A stretch of 64,000 nucleotides of DNA from Spirochaetia bacterium (GTDB taxonomy: Bacteria; Spirochaetota; Spirochaetia; Treponematales; Rectinemataceae): assembly GCA_029975555.1 (NCBI GenBank), contig JARKOY010000079.1, positions 1 to 64,000 of the forward strand, given 5' to 3'. Numbering within the stretch: the stretch's first letter is position 1; every line of letters begins with the position of its first letter. The position numbers were made by a program, and so were the translations under genes. The notes under the pieces were generated by a model. That model had not been told where the DNA came from. It ran no database searches and saw nothing but the letters and a program-made list of their open reading frames with translations. Below, piece by piece: positions 48,452 to 57,438 of this stretch.

Positions 48452-49654
48452 TTAATTGTGCATCTTGATGGTGTAGTACTTCTCGGGGACCTTCTGCTGC
48501 GTGGTCGGCAAAAAGCCTTTGCCGAAGATGTAGGTGTCCATGTAGATGAGGATCTGGTTCTTCGCGCGCACGCCCGTACCCATGTCGACATAGTAGGCGC
48601 CGTTCCACTTTGCTCCCGGCGTGTACTTGCCGAGCGCCTCGAATACTTCCTTCATGCTGTCTTTCTTGGCCTTACCTTCGATGACTCTCTTCGCGAATTC
48701 GCCGAGACCAGCGGTGAGGGTGTATCCGTAGGAATATGCCCAGGTTCCGAAGCGGCCTGCGCCGCCCTTTGCGACGACGGCGGCCTCAACTTTCTTGAGG
48801 ATGGCGGGGAAATCGCCCGCTTCCTTGGAGAGGTCGAGCCCGAGTGCGCCAGGATAGCCCATGAGCGGGGATGGAAGGTCTGCTTCCACAAAGATGCCGC
48901 CGTACGCGAGCAGCTGCTTGAGGAGCGGCTCGGTGTGGGCGTCGTTCGTGCAGAAGAAGGCGGTGTTTTTCCCATACTTCTGGACCCACTGCGGAACCTT
49001 CTCGAGGATGAACTGCTGGGCGCCCGCAACGCCGACGTCGGAGGTCGGGTCTGGAGCGGTCTCAAAGTAGAAATTCAAGCCCAGGTCCTTGCATGCCTGC
49101 TCCATAATCGCGCGGCGGCGGCCGAGCGACTCATAGCTCATGTGGCGGGGGAAGGAGATGTGCACGAAGTTCTTCGCGCCGAGCTGCTTGGCTGCCCAGA
49201 TGATGGTGTAGCCGCGCGAGACGAAGTCGGCGGAAAGCGCAAGGTCAGCGGCTCCCTGGATGACGAGCGGGTCCTCATGCGGTTCGCCCGCAAGGAGGAG
49301 AATGTCCGGTCTCTTTGCGCGCACGCGCTTGAACGCTTCCGCAGTGCCGGGAATCGACTGGTTGATGACGATCGCCTTCATGAGCGGGTCGTCCGCAAGC
49401 GCGACGACGTTGGAAATATACGTCTCCTGCTGCGACATGAAGTCGTCAGGATACGTAATGTGCTGGATCATGCCGCCATCTTTGACGTTGCCATATTCCT
49501 TGATCAGCTGTTCGGCGCCGCGCAGGTCGTCCTCAGACTGAGAGACCGTGCCGGTCACCACGCCGATATGGAATTTGGCCTTGGCCTGGGCGAATACATC
49601 GGCCCCAACCACGAGGAAGGCAAGCACGAGCATCGCTGCTACGAACTTTTTCAT
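48452..49654 (-). CDS. DUF3798-like periplasmic substrate-binding protein
   Basis: Signal peptide; KFHIGVVTGTVSQSEDDLRGAEQLIKEYGNVKDGGMIQHITYPDDFMSQQETYISNVVALADDPLMKAIVINQ; heads the ABC operon. Confidence 0.75.
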   Translation of the reverse strand: MKKFVAAMLVLAFLVVGADVFAQAKAKFHIGVVTGTVSQSEDDLRGAEQLIKEYGNVKDGGMIQHITYPDDFMSQQETYISNVVALADDPLMKAIVINQSIPGTAEAFKRVRAKRPDILLLAGEPHEDPLVIQGAADLALSADFVSRGYTIIWAAKQLGAKNFVHISFPRHMSYESLGRRRAIMEQACKDLGLNFYFETAPDPTSDVGVAGAQQFILEKVPQWVQKYGKNTAFFCTNDAHTEPLLKQLLAYGGIFVEADLPSPLMGYPGALGLDLSKEAGDFPAILKKVEAAVVAKGGAGRFGTWAYSYGYTLTAGLGEFAKRVIEGKAKKDSMKEVFEALGKYTPGAKWNGAYYVDMGTGVRAKNQILIYMDTYIFGKGFLPTTQQKVPEKYYTIKMHN

Positions 49655-49686
49655 AGAACCTCCTTTGTAATAGATAATGCGAAATT

Positions 49687-49714
49687 ATTGTACACTCTTC
49701 CAAGCGCCCGTCAA
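49687..49714 (-). promoter_or_regulatory. Promoter of the DUF3798 ABC operon
   Basis: Minus strand TTGACG (49709-49714), 16 nt, TACAAT (49687-49692). Confidence 0.55.
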
Positions 49715-49764
49715 GTATTCCTCGGGACTTTCCACTGCACGCCTTGGCAGGTACAATAGAATTG

Positions 49765-51123
49765 ATGCAATTTTCCCGAAAACGCTTTGTGGCCGAACTG
49801 TACTATTATTCGAACCAATTCGTCCTCTTTTTCGTCATGATCATATCCCTGACCTCAGGGTCGTGGAAAAATGCGCTCGTCTCCTCGCTCATCGTGCTGG
49901 CATTCATGCTCATCCAGACGAGCCTTTTGACCCTGCAGGGGCACATCCCTATATTGAGGATACTGTATTCGTTCATCACGGCGGCAGGGTACTCGATTCT
50001 GCGCACGACGCTCTCCGATACGTCCTTCACCGAAACGGCAAACATGCTCCTGTGGGGATCCTCGATCTACATCGCCATCTTTCAGACGCTGTCGATGGTG
50101 TTTCGCAGGCCGTTTCTGAAGCGGCTCTCCGAAATGGCCCTCTCGCTGGGTTCGGCGCTCATCTTCATCCTGTTCTATGCGTATCTGGACCTGCGCATCT
50201 CGGTGAACGCTTCTTTTGTGAAGGGCGAGATCGATGCGGCGACGATGGCCGAGGCGCTGCGCATTCAATCCTTCCCCGCCGTGTTCCAGAAATTCATCCG
50301 CGCGCCGCAGCATTTGTTCGCGCTCTTCGGCGTCATTTCCTTCGATTTTCTGCTGCTGGTGGCGCGGATGAGGGCCATCACCTTGGAGCACAGGCTCACG
50401 CGGATCATCGAGATGCCGCAGGAGGCAAAACGTATCATCGACGCCTCACGACAGAAGTCCGAGGGCGAAGATTCCGAAGATTCTAAGGCGAGTTCTGGTC
50501 TAGGTCGGCAACCTCCAAGCACCGAAGCTTCCGAAGCTCTGCCGGTGCGAACTCCCACGGCCTTCTTCGTGACCGTTGTTTCCTCGGACATCATCGGCTT
50601 CACGGACCTCTCCGAACAGCTGGGCCGCACCGAAGCCACGGCCCTGCTCAACCGCTACTACGCACTCTGGACGCAGTGCGCGGGGAGCTACGGCGGAAGG
50701 ATCGCCTCGCTTTCGGCGGACACCGTGGTCACGGTGTACGGCCTCGTCGACGCCGAGCGGAGCGCGGACCGAGCCCTCAACGCGGCGTACGCCTTCCTTG
50801 AAGAGCTGGAGGGCTTAAAAGAGGACATGGTTGTGCAGTCGCTGCCGAACGACATAAAAGTGTCGATTGGCATCCATTCGGGATTCGTCACCGCCGCACT
50901 CCTCGGCCCGCCGGGCCAGCAGAGCATGAACTTCTACGGCGACACCATCGCGATCGCAGCAAGACTCGACTCGCTCTGCCGCGAGTTTCACCAGAGCCTC
51001 CTCGTGAGCCACGCGACATATCGGCGGCTGTCTCTGGAGAGCCAGGTGACGCTCGAACGATTCAGTGAAGCACTGCTCCGCAAGAGCACGCGTCCAATGC
51101 CGCTCTACACGAAAAAACCATAA
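49765..51123 (+). CDS. Class III adenylate/guanylate cyclase with N-terminal membrane domain
   Basis: Multiple TMs then SSDIIGFTDLSEQLGRTEATALLNRYY...SLSADTVVTVYG...VSIGIHSGFVTAALLGPPGQQSMNFYGDTIAIAARL. Confidence 0.85.
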   Translation: MQFSRKRFVAELYYYSNQFVLFFVMIISLTSGSWKNALVSSLIVLAFMLIQTSLLTLQGHIPILRILYSFITAAGYSILRTTLSDTSFTETANMLLWGSSIYIAIFQTLSMVFRRPFLKRLSEMALSLGSALIFILFYAYLDLRISVNASFVKGEIDAATMAEALRIQSFPAVFQKFIRAPQHLFALFGVISFDFLLLVARMRAITLEHRLTRIIEMPQEAKRIIDASRQKSEGEDSEDSKASSGLGRQPPSTEASEALPVRTPTAFFVTVVSSDIIGFTDLSEQLGRTEATALLNRYYALWTQCAGSYGGRIASLSADTVVTVYGLVDAERSADRALNAAYAFLEELEGLKEDMVVQSLPNDIKVSIGIHSGFVTAALLGPPGQQSMNFYGDTIAIAARLDSLCREFHQSLLVSHATYRRLSLESQVTLERFSEALLRKSTRPMPLYTKKP

Positions 51124-51136
51124 CCGGAGTGATAAC

Positions 51137-51904
51137 GTGTCCAAGAAATCAGCCAAAAATCAGAGTTTTGCCTTCTCTTCGATCATGGGCGGGGCGATCC
51201 TCGCCGCAATGCTTCTCATGGCCACCTCGTGTTCCGGAAACCTCGACGCCACCCTGAGAGGGGACGGCTCTGTCCGCGCGGCGGTCCGGCTCAATGTTCC
51301 CGAAGCACTGAGCGGACGGGTGCGACAGTTCGTAGGCCTCGGCTCGCGCGAGCCACTCTTCAGCCCCGAGGCGGTGAGGAATCAGTTTGTGGGGCGCACG
51401 AGCATCAATCTCGTCGACGTATCTTCACCCACTCCCGACATCCTCACTTCCGTGGTCTGGGTGCAGAACATCGACTCGCTCATCGCGGACACAAGCCTCG
51501 TGCCCCAAGGCATGATTCAATACAGAAAAATATCTGCGCAAGGCACGGCACCCGCAATGCGCGAACTCTCGGTGAAGCTCTCGAGAGACAATGCGCCCTA
51601 CATGCTCAAACTCTTTCCGGGCATCGACAGGCGCATCATCGACAGCCTCAGCCCGCCGGCGCTCGAGCCCGACCCTGTCTCGGCCGACGAATATCGGCTC
51701 AACCTCGAACAGGTCATCATAGGAAAGAAAAATATGCCCGCCTTCGACGCCTGTTCAGTCGAGATCGCGATCACCGTGCCGAAGGCGATTGTGTCGGCAT
51801 CGGGGGGCAGCTTCTCGGGACCGGTCTTCCGCGCGAAGCTGCCGCTCTTCGGCCTGCTGACGCTGGAAAAGCCGATCACGTTTTCGATGCGCTGGCCGGA
51901 GTAG
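51137..51904 (+). CDS. Hypothetical lipoprotein
   Basis: Signal with lipobox-like LLMATSCSGN; GTG start after GGAG, 13 nt after the cyclase stop. Confidence 0.65.
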   Translation: MSKKSAKNQSFAFSSIMGGAILAAMLLMATSCSGNLDATLRGDGSVRAAVRLNVPEALSGRVRQFVGLGSREPLFSPEAVRNQFVGRTSINLVDVSSPTPDILTSVVWVQNIDSLIADTSLVPQGMIQYRKISAQGTAPAMRELSVKLSRDNAPYMLKLFPGIDRRIIDSLSPPALEPDPVSADEYRLNLEQVIIGKKNMPAFDACSVEIAITVPKAIVSASGGSFSGPVFRAKLPLFGLLTLEKPITFSMRWPE

Positions 51905-52057
51905 CGAAGGAAGTCGGTACAATTCAGCCGGCGGGCTCGATGGGGCGCGGCGCTCGGCCGGGGTGCACAATGAGGCACGCTCGGCGGCGTGCATCCTTTG
52001 GCCGGGCCACCGGTTTTTCCTGGCGCGGCCTTCTCTGTGCCCGCGCCTGTGGCAAAA

Positions 52058-53026
52058 TCAATCGGCCGCCGGACGTGCCGAATGCCGCCCCTTGTACACG
52101 CTCCAAGCCCTTCCCGCGTGAAAGGATCGCCTGATCTCTTCAAAAAGCGCCCGCGCCGCGCCGCGCGGGTACCATTGCGCCAAAAAACCGAGGAGCGGCG
52201 CGAGCCCCGGAATCTCCGAAGAGAGCGCAGCGCCGCACATCGTCTCGTCGGTATCGGCGTCCGGCCGCGGCGGCACAGGGAGGGCATCTTGCCCCAATTC
52301 TCGTCCGGGCCCAAGCGCTTCCCAAGCCCGAAGCATTGCGGCGAGGCCGGACCTCATGTCGGCGACAAGGCGTCCCTCTTCGATCTCCAGCGTCGATGCC
52401 CTGCGCCCGATGTGCTCGGGCACATGGGCGTCCGAGCCTGATATCACGCAGTGCCGCCCGCAGAGTGCTGCGTCGGGGTCGGCGCTCATGGCCTCCACTG
52501 CGTCGTATTCGCCCTCTGGCAGGAATCCGAGCTGGCTGTAGACCGAAAACTGCGGGCGGTCGACGTGCGCCGGAATGACGAGGGCGCCTGCCTCCGCCGC
52601 GAGCTCCGCGAAAAAACTGAAGGACTGCCGCAGCGCGTTTCCGTACCAGACCGTGGGCATGGCGAGAATGTGCTCTTCGAGGTCGACCACGACTTGGTCT
52701 CCGAACTGACCTGGCGCTACTTCCATTTGGGGCAGATACGGAAACACCCTGTCGCTGAAGGCCAGAGCCGAAAGCGGATCGGGAAAGATGGCGAGAAGGT
52801 GCGCCTCTTCGAAGGGGTTTATCTCGAGGCCGAACAGGGGGATGAGCCCGGCGCGCGCGCAGGCGATTGCGAAGGCGGGTGCATTGAGCGCGCTGTTGTG
52901 GTCGGTGAGGGCGAAGAGGTCGAGGCCTTTGCGCGCGGCGCGCGCGGCCATGGCCGAAGGAGAATTCTCGAGGCTGGCGCAGGGACTGAGGCAGGAATGA
53001 TTGTGAAAATCGAAGGTCAAAATCAT
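52058..53026 (-). CDS. PHP domain phosphoesterase-like protein
   Basis: FDFHNHSCLSPCASL, ALTDHNSALNAPAF, GLEINPFEEAHLLAIF, VIPAHVDRP, ISGSDAH. Confidence 0.85.
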   Translation of the reverse strand: MILTFDFHNHSCLSPCASLENSPSAMAARAARKGLDLFALTDHNSALNAPAFAIACARAGLIPLFGLEINPFEEAHLLAIFPDPLSALAFSDRVFPYLPQMEVAPGQFGDQVVVDLEEHILAMPTVWYGNALRQSFSFFAELAAEAGALVIPAHVDRPQFSVYSQLGFLPEGEYDAVEAMSADPDAALCGRHCVISGSDAHVPEHIGRRASTLEIEEGRLVADMRSGLAAMLRAWEALGPGRELGQDALPVPPRPDADTDETMCGAALSSEIPGLAPLLGFLAQWYPRGAARALFEEIRRSFHAGRAWSVYKGRHSARPAAD

Positions 53027-53038
53027 GGCCCGGCCGGA

Positions 53039-53389
53039 CTACGCCCGCACGGAGTTCGCAGAGTGCAAGGCCTGCCAGAGCCGGCCCGACACCTCGAATT
53101 GGCTGAGCGCGGTTCTTACTACGCCGATCCGCGCCTGTGCGGCCGCCTCGATCATGTCATCGACGACCGGCCGACTGTTGCAGAGAATGATGAGCGATAT
53201 GTCGACGACCGTAGCTACTGCGACGGTATTCTTGTGCGCCTGAATGGTGACGAGCACCGATGAGTCTCTGCCATGTGCGAGCACATCGGAAAGAAGGTCC
53301 GAAGTATAGATGCCCTTTACCTCGACATCGTCAAAATCCCCCTGAAGTACCTCGACGGGGATCAGTTCGGAGATATTTTTGGTCGTCAT
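53039..53389 (-). CDS. DRTGG domain-like protein
   Basis: VEVLQGDFDDVEVKGIYTSDLLSDVLAHGRDSSVLVTIQAHKNTVAVATVVDISLIILCNSRPV. Confidence 0.65.
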   Translation of the reverse strand: MTTKNISELIPVEVLQGDFDDVEVKGIYTSDLLSDVLAHGRDSSVLVTIQAHKNTVAVATVVDISLIILCNSRPVVDDMIEAAAQARIGVVRTALSQFEVSGRLWQALHSANSVRA

Positions 53390-53555
53390 GAGCCCTCACT
53401 CCTTTTTCCGAGGCCAGCATGCGTCATGCTGGCCTCGGCGATTGCTTGCAGTATAGCGGTCATGTGTGATTCAATAAAGACGGAACGATTGGAGGGCGCG
53501 ACGGACGCTATCGCCCAAAAAAAATGCGCCGAATTTTCAACAATAAGGCAGACCC

Positions 53556-54353
53556 ATGATCGAACTGCGCAACATTTCTAAAACCTACGCGAGAAGCGGC
53601 ACAAAGGCCGTCGATTCCCTCACGCTTCGAATCCCCGACGGCGTCATCTATGGATTTCTCGGCCCGAACGGAGCGGGAAAGACGACGACGATACGCATCA
53701 TGACGGGCGCGATTGCCGCAGACACAGGCAGCGTGCTCATCGACGGCATCGACCTCGACAAAAACCCCATCGACGCCAAACGGCGGTTCGGCCTCGTGCC
53801 CGACACGCCCGATATGTTCAGCAGGCTCAGGGCGTACGAATACCTAAACTTCGTCGCGGACGTGTACAGAGTCCCTTCCGCGGAGAGAGCTTCGGCCATC
53901 GAAAAGCTCGCCGCACGCTTCGAGCTCAGCGACGTGCTCAAATCGCCCATCGGCAGCATGAGCCGTGGCATGCGCATGAAGCTCAATCTCATCGCGAGCC
54001 TCATCCCTGCCCCCCACAACTGGATCCTCGACGAACCGATCGTAGGGCTCGATCCCCATTCGGCCTTCGCGCTCAAAGAACTCATGCGGAAACACGCGGC
54101 AGCAGGCGGGACAGTCTTCTTTTCCACCCACGTCATGGAAGTGGCCGAGCGGCTCTGTGACGAGCTTGCGATCATCAACAGAGGAAAACTGATTTTTACG
54201 GGCAACCTCGAGGCCCTGAGGGAACTCCGCGAATCGCGCGGCGCCAAGGCGGGCACTGGTGAGGCGAATGCCCCTGCGGCCGAAGCGAGCGAAGAGAGCC
54301 TCGAGGCACTCTTCCTCGCTCTCGTGGAAGACAGCGAGGAACCCATGCCATGA
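53556..54353 (+). CDS. ABC exporter ATP-binding protein
   Basis: GFLGPNGAGKTTTIRIMTG, SMSRGMRMKLNLIASLIPAPHNWILDEPIVGLDP. Confidence 0.9.
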   Translation: MIELRNISKTYARSGTKAVDSLTLRIPDGVIYGFLGPNGAGKTTTIRIMTGAIAADTGSVLIDGIDLDKNPIDAKRRFGLVPDTPDMFSRLRAYEYLNFVADVYRVPSAERASAIEKLAARFELSDVLKSPIGSMSRGMRMKLNLIASLIPAPHNWILDEPIVGLDPHSAFALKELMRKHAAAGGTVFFSTHVMEVAERLCDELAIINRGKLIFTGNLEALRELRESRGAKAGTGEANAPAAEASEESLEALFLALVEDSEEPMP

Positions 54354-56035
54354 GCGAGCGCACTATGTCGCCATTCATGGCGCTTCTGGTCATAAATCTC
54401 AAATCGGTGTTCTCTTTCCACGTGCCGGACAAAAAGGAGCTGGCCTCTCCAAGAGCGCTCCTCAAAACCTTCGGCTGGATTGTGCTCGCGATCTTCCTTC
54501 TCGCCGACTTCGGTGCTCTGTTCGCGATGATGGACATCGGCATATACGACGCGCTCGAGCCCCTCGGCATGCAGTCGCTCATGCTCCTGTATGCGACAGT
54601 GACCTCGTCGGTCCTCGTCTTTCTCTTCGCGTTCATCACTGCCCTTTCGCTTTTTTCGAGCGCGCAGTACGAGGCACTCTTCCTCACCATGCCGTTCAAG
54701 CCAACTTCTCTGCTGATCGGAAGAATGGCGACGGTCTATGCGATCGAAGCGCCCATGGCCTTTCTGGTGATGGGCATCGCTTCGGCAGTCTACGGGATCA
54801 AGGGCCACCCCAGGCTCGATTTTTACTTCTATATGCTCTTCAACGCGCTCGCCATGCCCCTTGCGCCGCTTGCAATCTCCTATGCGGTGCTCGTGCCGCT
54901 CATGAGCGCCTCGCGGTGGCTCCGCAGAAAGAATGCGCTTCTGTATATAGGGGGATTCGTGGGATTGGCCATCGCGCTCGGATTCAACTACTACCTCCAG
55001 ACAATGCTGGCCCGCGTCAAAGATCCGGCGCTGCTTCAAAAAATGTTCGTGCAAAACCAGCTGAACATCGCGAAGCTTGCAGATTGGTGGCCGCCCGCGT
55101 GGCTCACGATGCAGGCGATTATCAAGAGCTCCGCGCTCGCTGCCATCGCCGCAACCCTCGCGAACCTCGGTCTGGGCGTCGCCCTGGCGGCGGCAGTGGC
55201 CTTCCTCTTCGGCAGAAAATATGCAAGGATCCTCGCGAGCTTCGGCGAGACGCATGCAGTTAAAGGAAGGCTCAACCAGGTCCAGATCGGTTCCCTCTTC
55301 AGGGCGCATCCGGTCTTCTTCTCCCTTGTCCAGCGCGAACTGCGGCTCATGAACCGCGAACCGGTGTATCTTTTGAACGGACCCTTCGTGATCCTGCTGC
55401 TTCCTGTCATTTTCGCGCTCACCTTCATTGCACAGGGCGACGAAATGCGCAATGCAGTGGCCCAGATCCGCCCTTATCTGACGGGTCCGGCCGAGTACCT
55501 CATCCCTGCGGGCTTGGGAATATTCCTCGCCACCGCGACGAGCATCGCCTGCACCGCCTTCTCTCGCGACGCGAAATCGCTGTCCTTTCTGAAGTCGCTG
55601 CCCTTGAAACCGCACCACATCATCGCGGCGAAGCTTGCGCACGCGCTCATATTCGCGGTTCTGGGCATCGCGCTCGGCACGGTCGGCGGGGCCATCATGC
55701 TCAGAACCGACGCCCTGGACACAATTGTCGCGCTTCTGCTTTCCATATTCGGCGCGCTCGCGCTCAACATGGCAGGACTCGTGCTCGACACGTTCTGGCC
55801 GCGGCTTTCGTGGGAAAACCCGATGTCCGCACTCAAGCGCAATCCAAACGCGATGATCGCGATTCTCGGCTCTATGGGGCTGATCGCAGGACTCGGCGCT
55901 TTGGCAGCATCCTTGCCCTCGGCAAAATACACTTTCGCCGTTTTGTATGGCACAGCATTCGTGGCCGCGTGTGTCTCGCTCGGCCTCTTGCTGTTCCGCG
56001 CCGGGCCCAAAAAACTGCGCCAAATGGAGCCTTAG
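54350..56035 (+). CDS. ABC exporter permease
   Basis: 561 aa, many TM segments; ATGA overlap with the ATPase gene. Confidence 0.8.
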   Translation: MSERTMSPFMALLVINLKSVFSFHVPDKKELASPRALLKTFGWIVLAIFLLADFGALFAMMDIGIYDALEPLGMQSLMLLYATVTSSVLVFLFAFITALSLFSSAQYEALFLTMPFKPTSLLIGRMATVYAIEAPMAFLVMGIASAVYGIKGHPRLDFYFYMLFNALAMPLAPLAISYAVLVPLMSASRWLRRKNALLYIGGFVGLAIALGFNYYLQTMLARVKDPALLQKMFVQNQLNIAKLADWWPPAWLTMQAIIKSSALAAIAATLANLGLGVALAAAVAFLFGRKYARILASFGETHAVKGRLNQVQIGSLFRAHPVFFSLVQRELRLMNREPVYLLNGPFVILLLPVIFALTFIAQGDEMRNAVAQIRPYLTGPAEYLIPAGLGIFLATATSIACTAFSRDAKSLSFLKSLPLKPHHIIAAKLAHALIFAVLGIALGTVGGAIMLRTDALDTIVALLLSIFGALALNMAGLVLDTFWPRLSWENPMSALKRNPNAMIAILGSMGLIAGLGALAASLPSAKYTFAVLYGTAFVAACVSLGLLLFRAGPKKLRQMEP

Positions 56036-56508
56036 GCTTCCTCTTCGATCCGGTATTCGACCCAGCGCACTCGCCCCTGGACGATCGCGTCGCGGACGCT
56101 CCGCTCTACTGAACTCAGGGACGAACGCCCTGTTTTGACTTCTATGAACACGATTTCGCGCACCGCGCCTTCGTCAGCACCGCAAAATGCCACAAAATCC
56201 ACAGGCTTGCCGACAAACCGGGCGTCTGAAGGGTTGACCGGAAAATCCGGCAGCCACGGCGCGATCTGTTCCGATATCTGTCCCGAGAGTACCGACCTCG
56301 ATCGCTCCACCGCATCTTTCCTGGCCAACTCGACCCGCTCACGCTCGGTGAGCTCCGCTTCAAGTCGCCCCTGATTTTTTCCGGCTCTATATGCCAGCAC
56401 CCCGGCAATACAAACCACCGCCACAAGGACAACCACCACAGCCAAGAGCCACGGCGCAAACGGCGACGGCTGCGCCAGCATTCCAAAACTGTTCATATGT
56501 TCAAGCAT
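56032..56508 (-). CDS. Membrane-anchored Holliday junction resolvase-like endonuclease-domain protein
   Basis: N-terminal TM then ISEQIAPWLPDFPVNPSDARFVGKPVDFVAFCG...REIVFIEVKTGRSSLSSVERSVRDAIVQGRVRW, typical of archaeal-resolvase-like endonuclease family. Confidence 0.75.
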   Translation of the reverse strand: MLEHMNSFGMLAQPSPFAPWLLAVVVVLVAVVCIAGVLAYRAGKNQGRLEAELTERERVELARKDAVERSRSVLSGQISEQIAPWLPDFPVNPSDARFVGKPVDFVAFCGADEGAVREIVFIEVKTGRSSLSSVERSVRDAIVQGRVRWVEYRIEEEA

Positions 56509-56655
56509 AAACGCTGCCTTCTTTTAAGAAAAGCCGCCGATGCCGGTGCGCCGCGCCGATTTCATGTGCGCTGGGAGTTTGCAACAGTGAATCCGAACGT
56601 ATATGATGAAATAAAGATACGACTATCGTAGCGCATCCAAATAGGAGGGCTAAAA

Positions 56656-56988
56656 ATGCGTATTTTCTACGTGATCCTTTTGATCGTCCTGGTCATCGCC
56701 GCGGTAGTGTTTGCAGTGCAGAACAGCGCGCCCATCACCGTCACCTTCCTAGGCCTGTCTGCGAACGCATCCATGTCCATCGTGCTCGTCATTACCTTTG
56801 CGGCAGGGATACTGCTCGGCATGTCCCTGCTGCTCCCCTCGGTGTGGAAGCGGATGCGGGCGCTTTCGTCCCTAAAGAAACAAGCGCGCGAAAGCAGCTC
56901 CGCAGAGACGCAGCCCCCGTCTCCGACCGAAGCCCCCACGGATAAAAAAGCCCCTCAGGAGAAACCGCCGGCCGACCGCGCACCATGA
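56656..56988 (+). CDS. LapA-like (DUF1049) membrane protein
   Basis: VVFAVQNSAPITVTFLGLSANASMSIVLVITFAAGILLGMSLLLP. Confidence 0.7.
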   Translation: MRIFYVILLIVLVIAAVVFAVQNSAPITVTFLGLSANASMSIVLVITFAAGILLGMSLLLPSVWKRMRALSSLKKQARESSSAETQPPSPTEAPTDKKAPQEKPPADRAP

Positions 56989-57006
56989 CCGCACAAAGAC
57001 GCAAAA

Positions 57007-57044
57007 AAGAGGCTGCCTGAGCCATAGACCTCAGGCAGCCTCTT
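57007..57044. terminator. Bidirectional terminator
   Basis: AAGAGGCTGCCTGAG-N8-CTCAGGCAGCCTCTT, perfect 15-bp arms, between convergent genes. Confidence 0.75.
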
Positions 57045-57083
57045 GAAGACCCGGATCCCCTGTGCATGAGTCCGAGCGCGGCA

Positions 57084-57320
57084 CTACTTGGTTTCTTTGT
57101 CTTTGCTCGGCTCTTTGTCTTTGGTGGGGCAGGTAGAAATGCCGAGCACCTTGTAGACAGGGCAGAAGGAAATCGCGCTCGTAATGGCAAGGATTACCGC
57201 GATAATTCCAAGAATCCAGCCCCAGGCCCCATGCAAAACGCCGGTCAAGATGAGAATCGCGATTACAATTGCAACAATGAGGCGAATCGTCTTGTCGTTC
57301 TTTCCAACATTCTTTGCCAT
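57084..57320 (-). CDS. DUF2892-like (YgaP-type) membrane protein
   Basis: NVGKNDKTIRLIVAIVIAILILTGVLHGAWGWILGIIAVILAITSAISFCPVYKVLGISTC. Confidence 0.8.
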   Translation of the reverse strand: MAKNVGKNDKTIRLIVAIVIAILILTGVLHGAWGWILGIIAVILAITSAISFCPVYKVLGISTCPTKDKEPSKDKETK

Positions 57321-57438
57321 TGTATTCCTCCGCGAACATCTAAGATATTACTTTTCAAAATATACAAAAAAATCACCAAATTTCAAAATTTGCCGGCCTC
57401 TGGGACAAAGGGCCGCGCTCCCATTATACTGAATCAAT

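Noticed and set aside
53648-56023. 791-aa minus-strand ORF
   Set aside because: Antisense to an ABC ATPase/permease pair; composition is low-complexity and charged (R/E/H-rich), no domain-like motif
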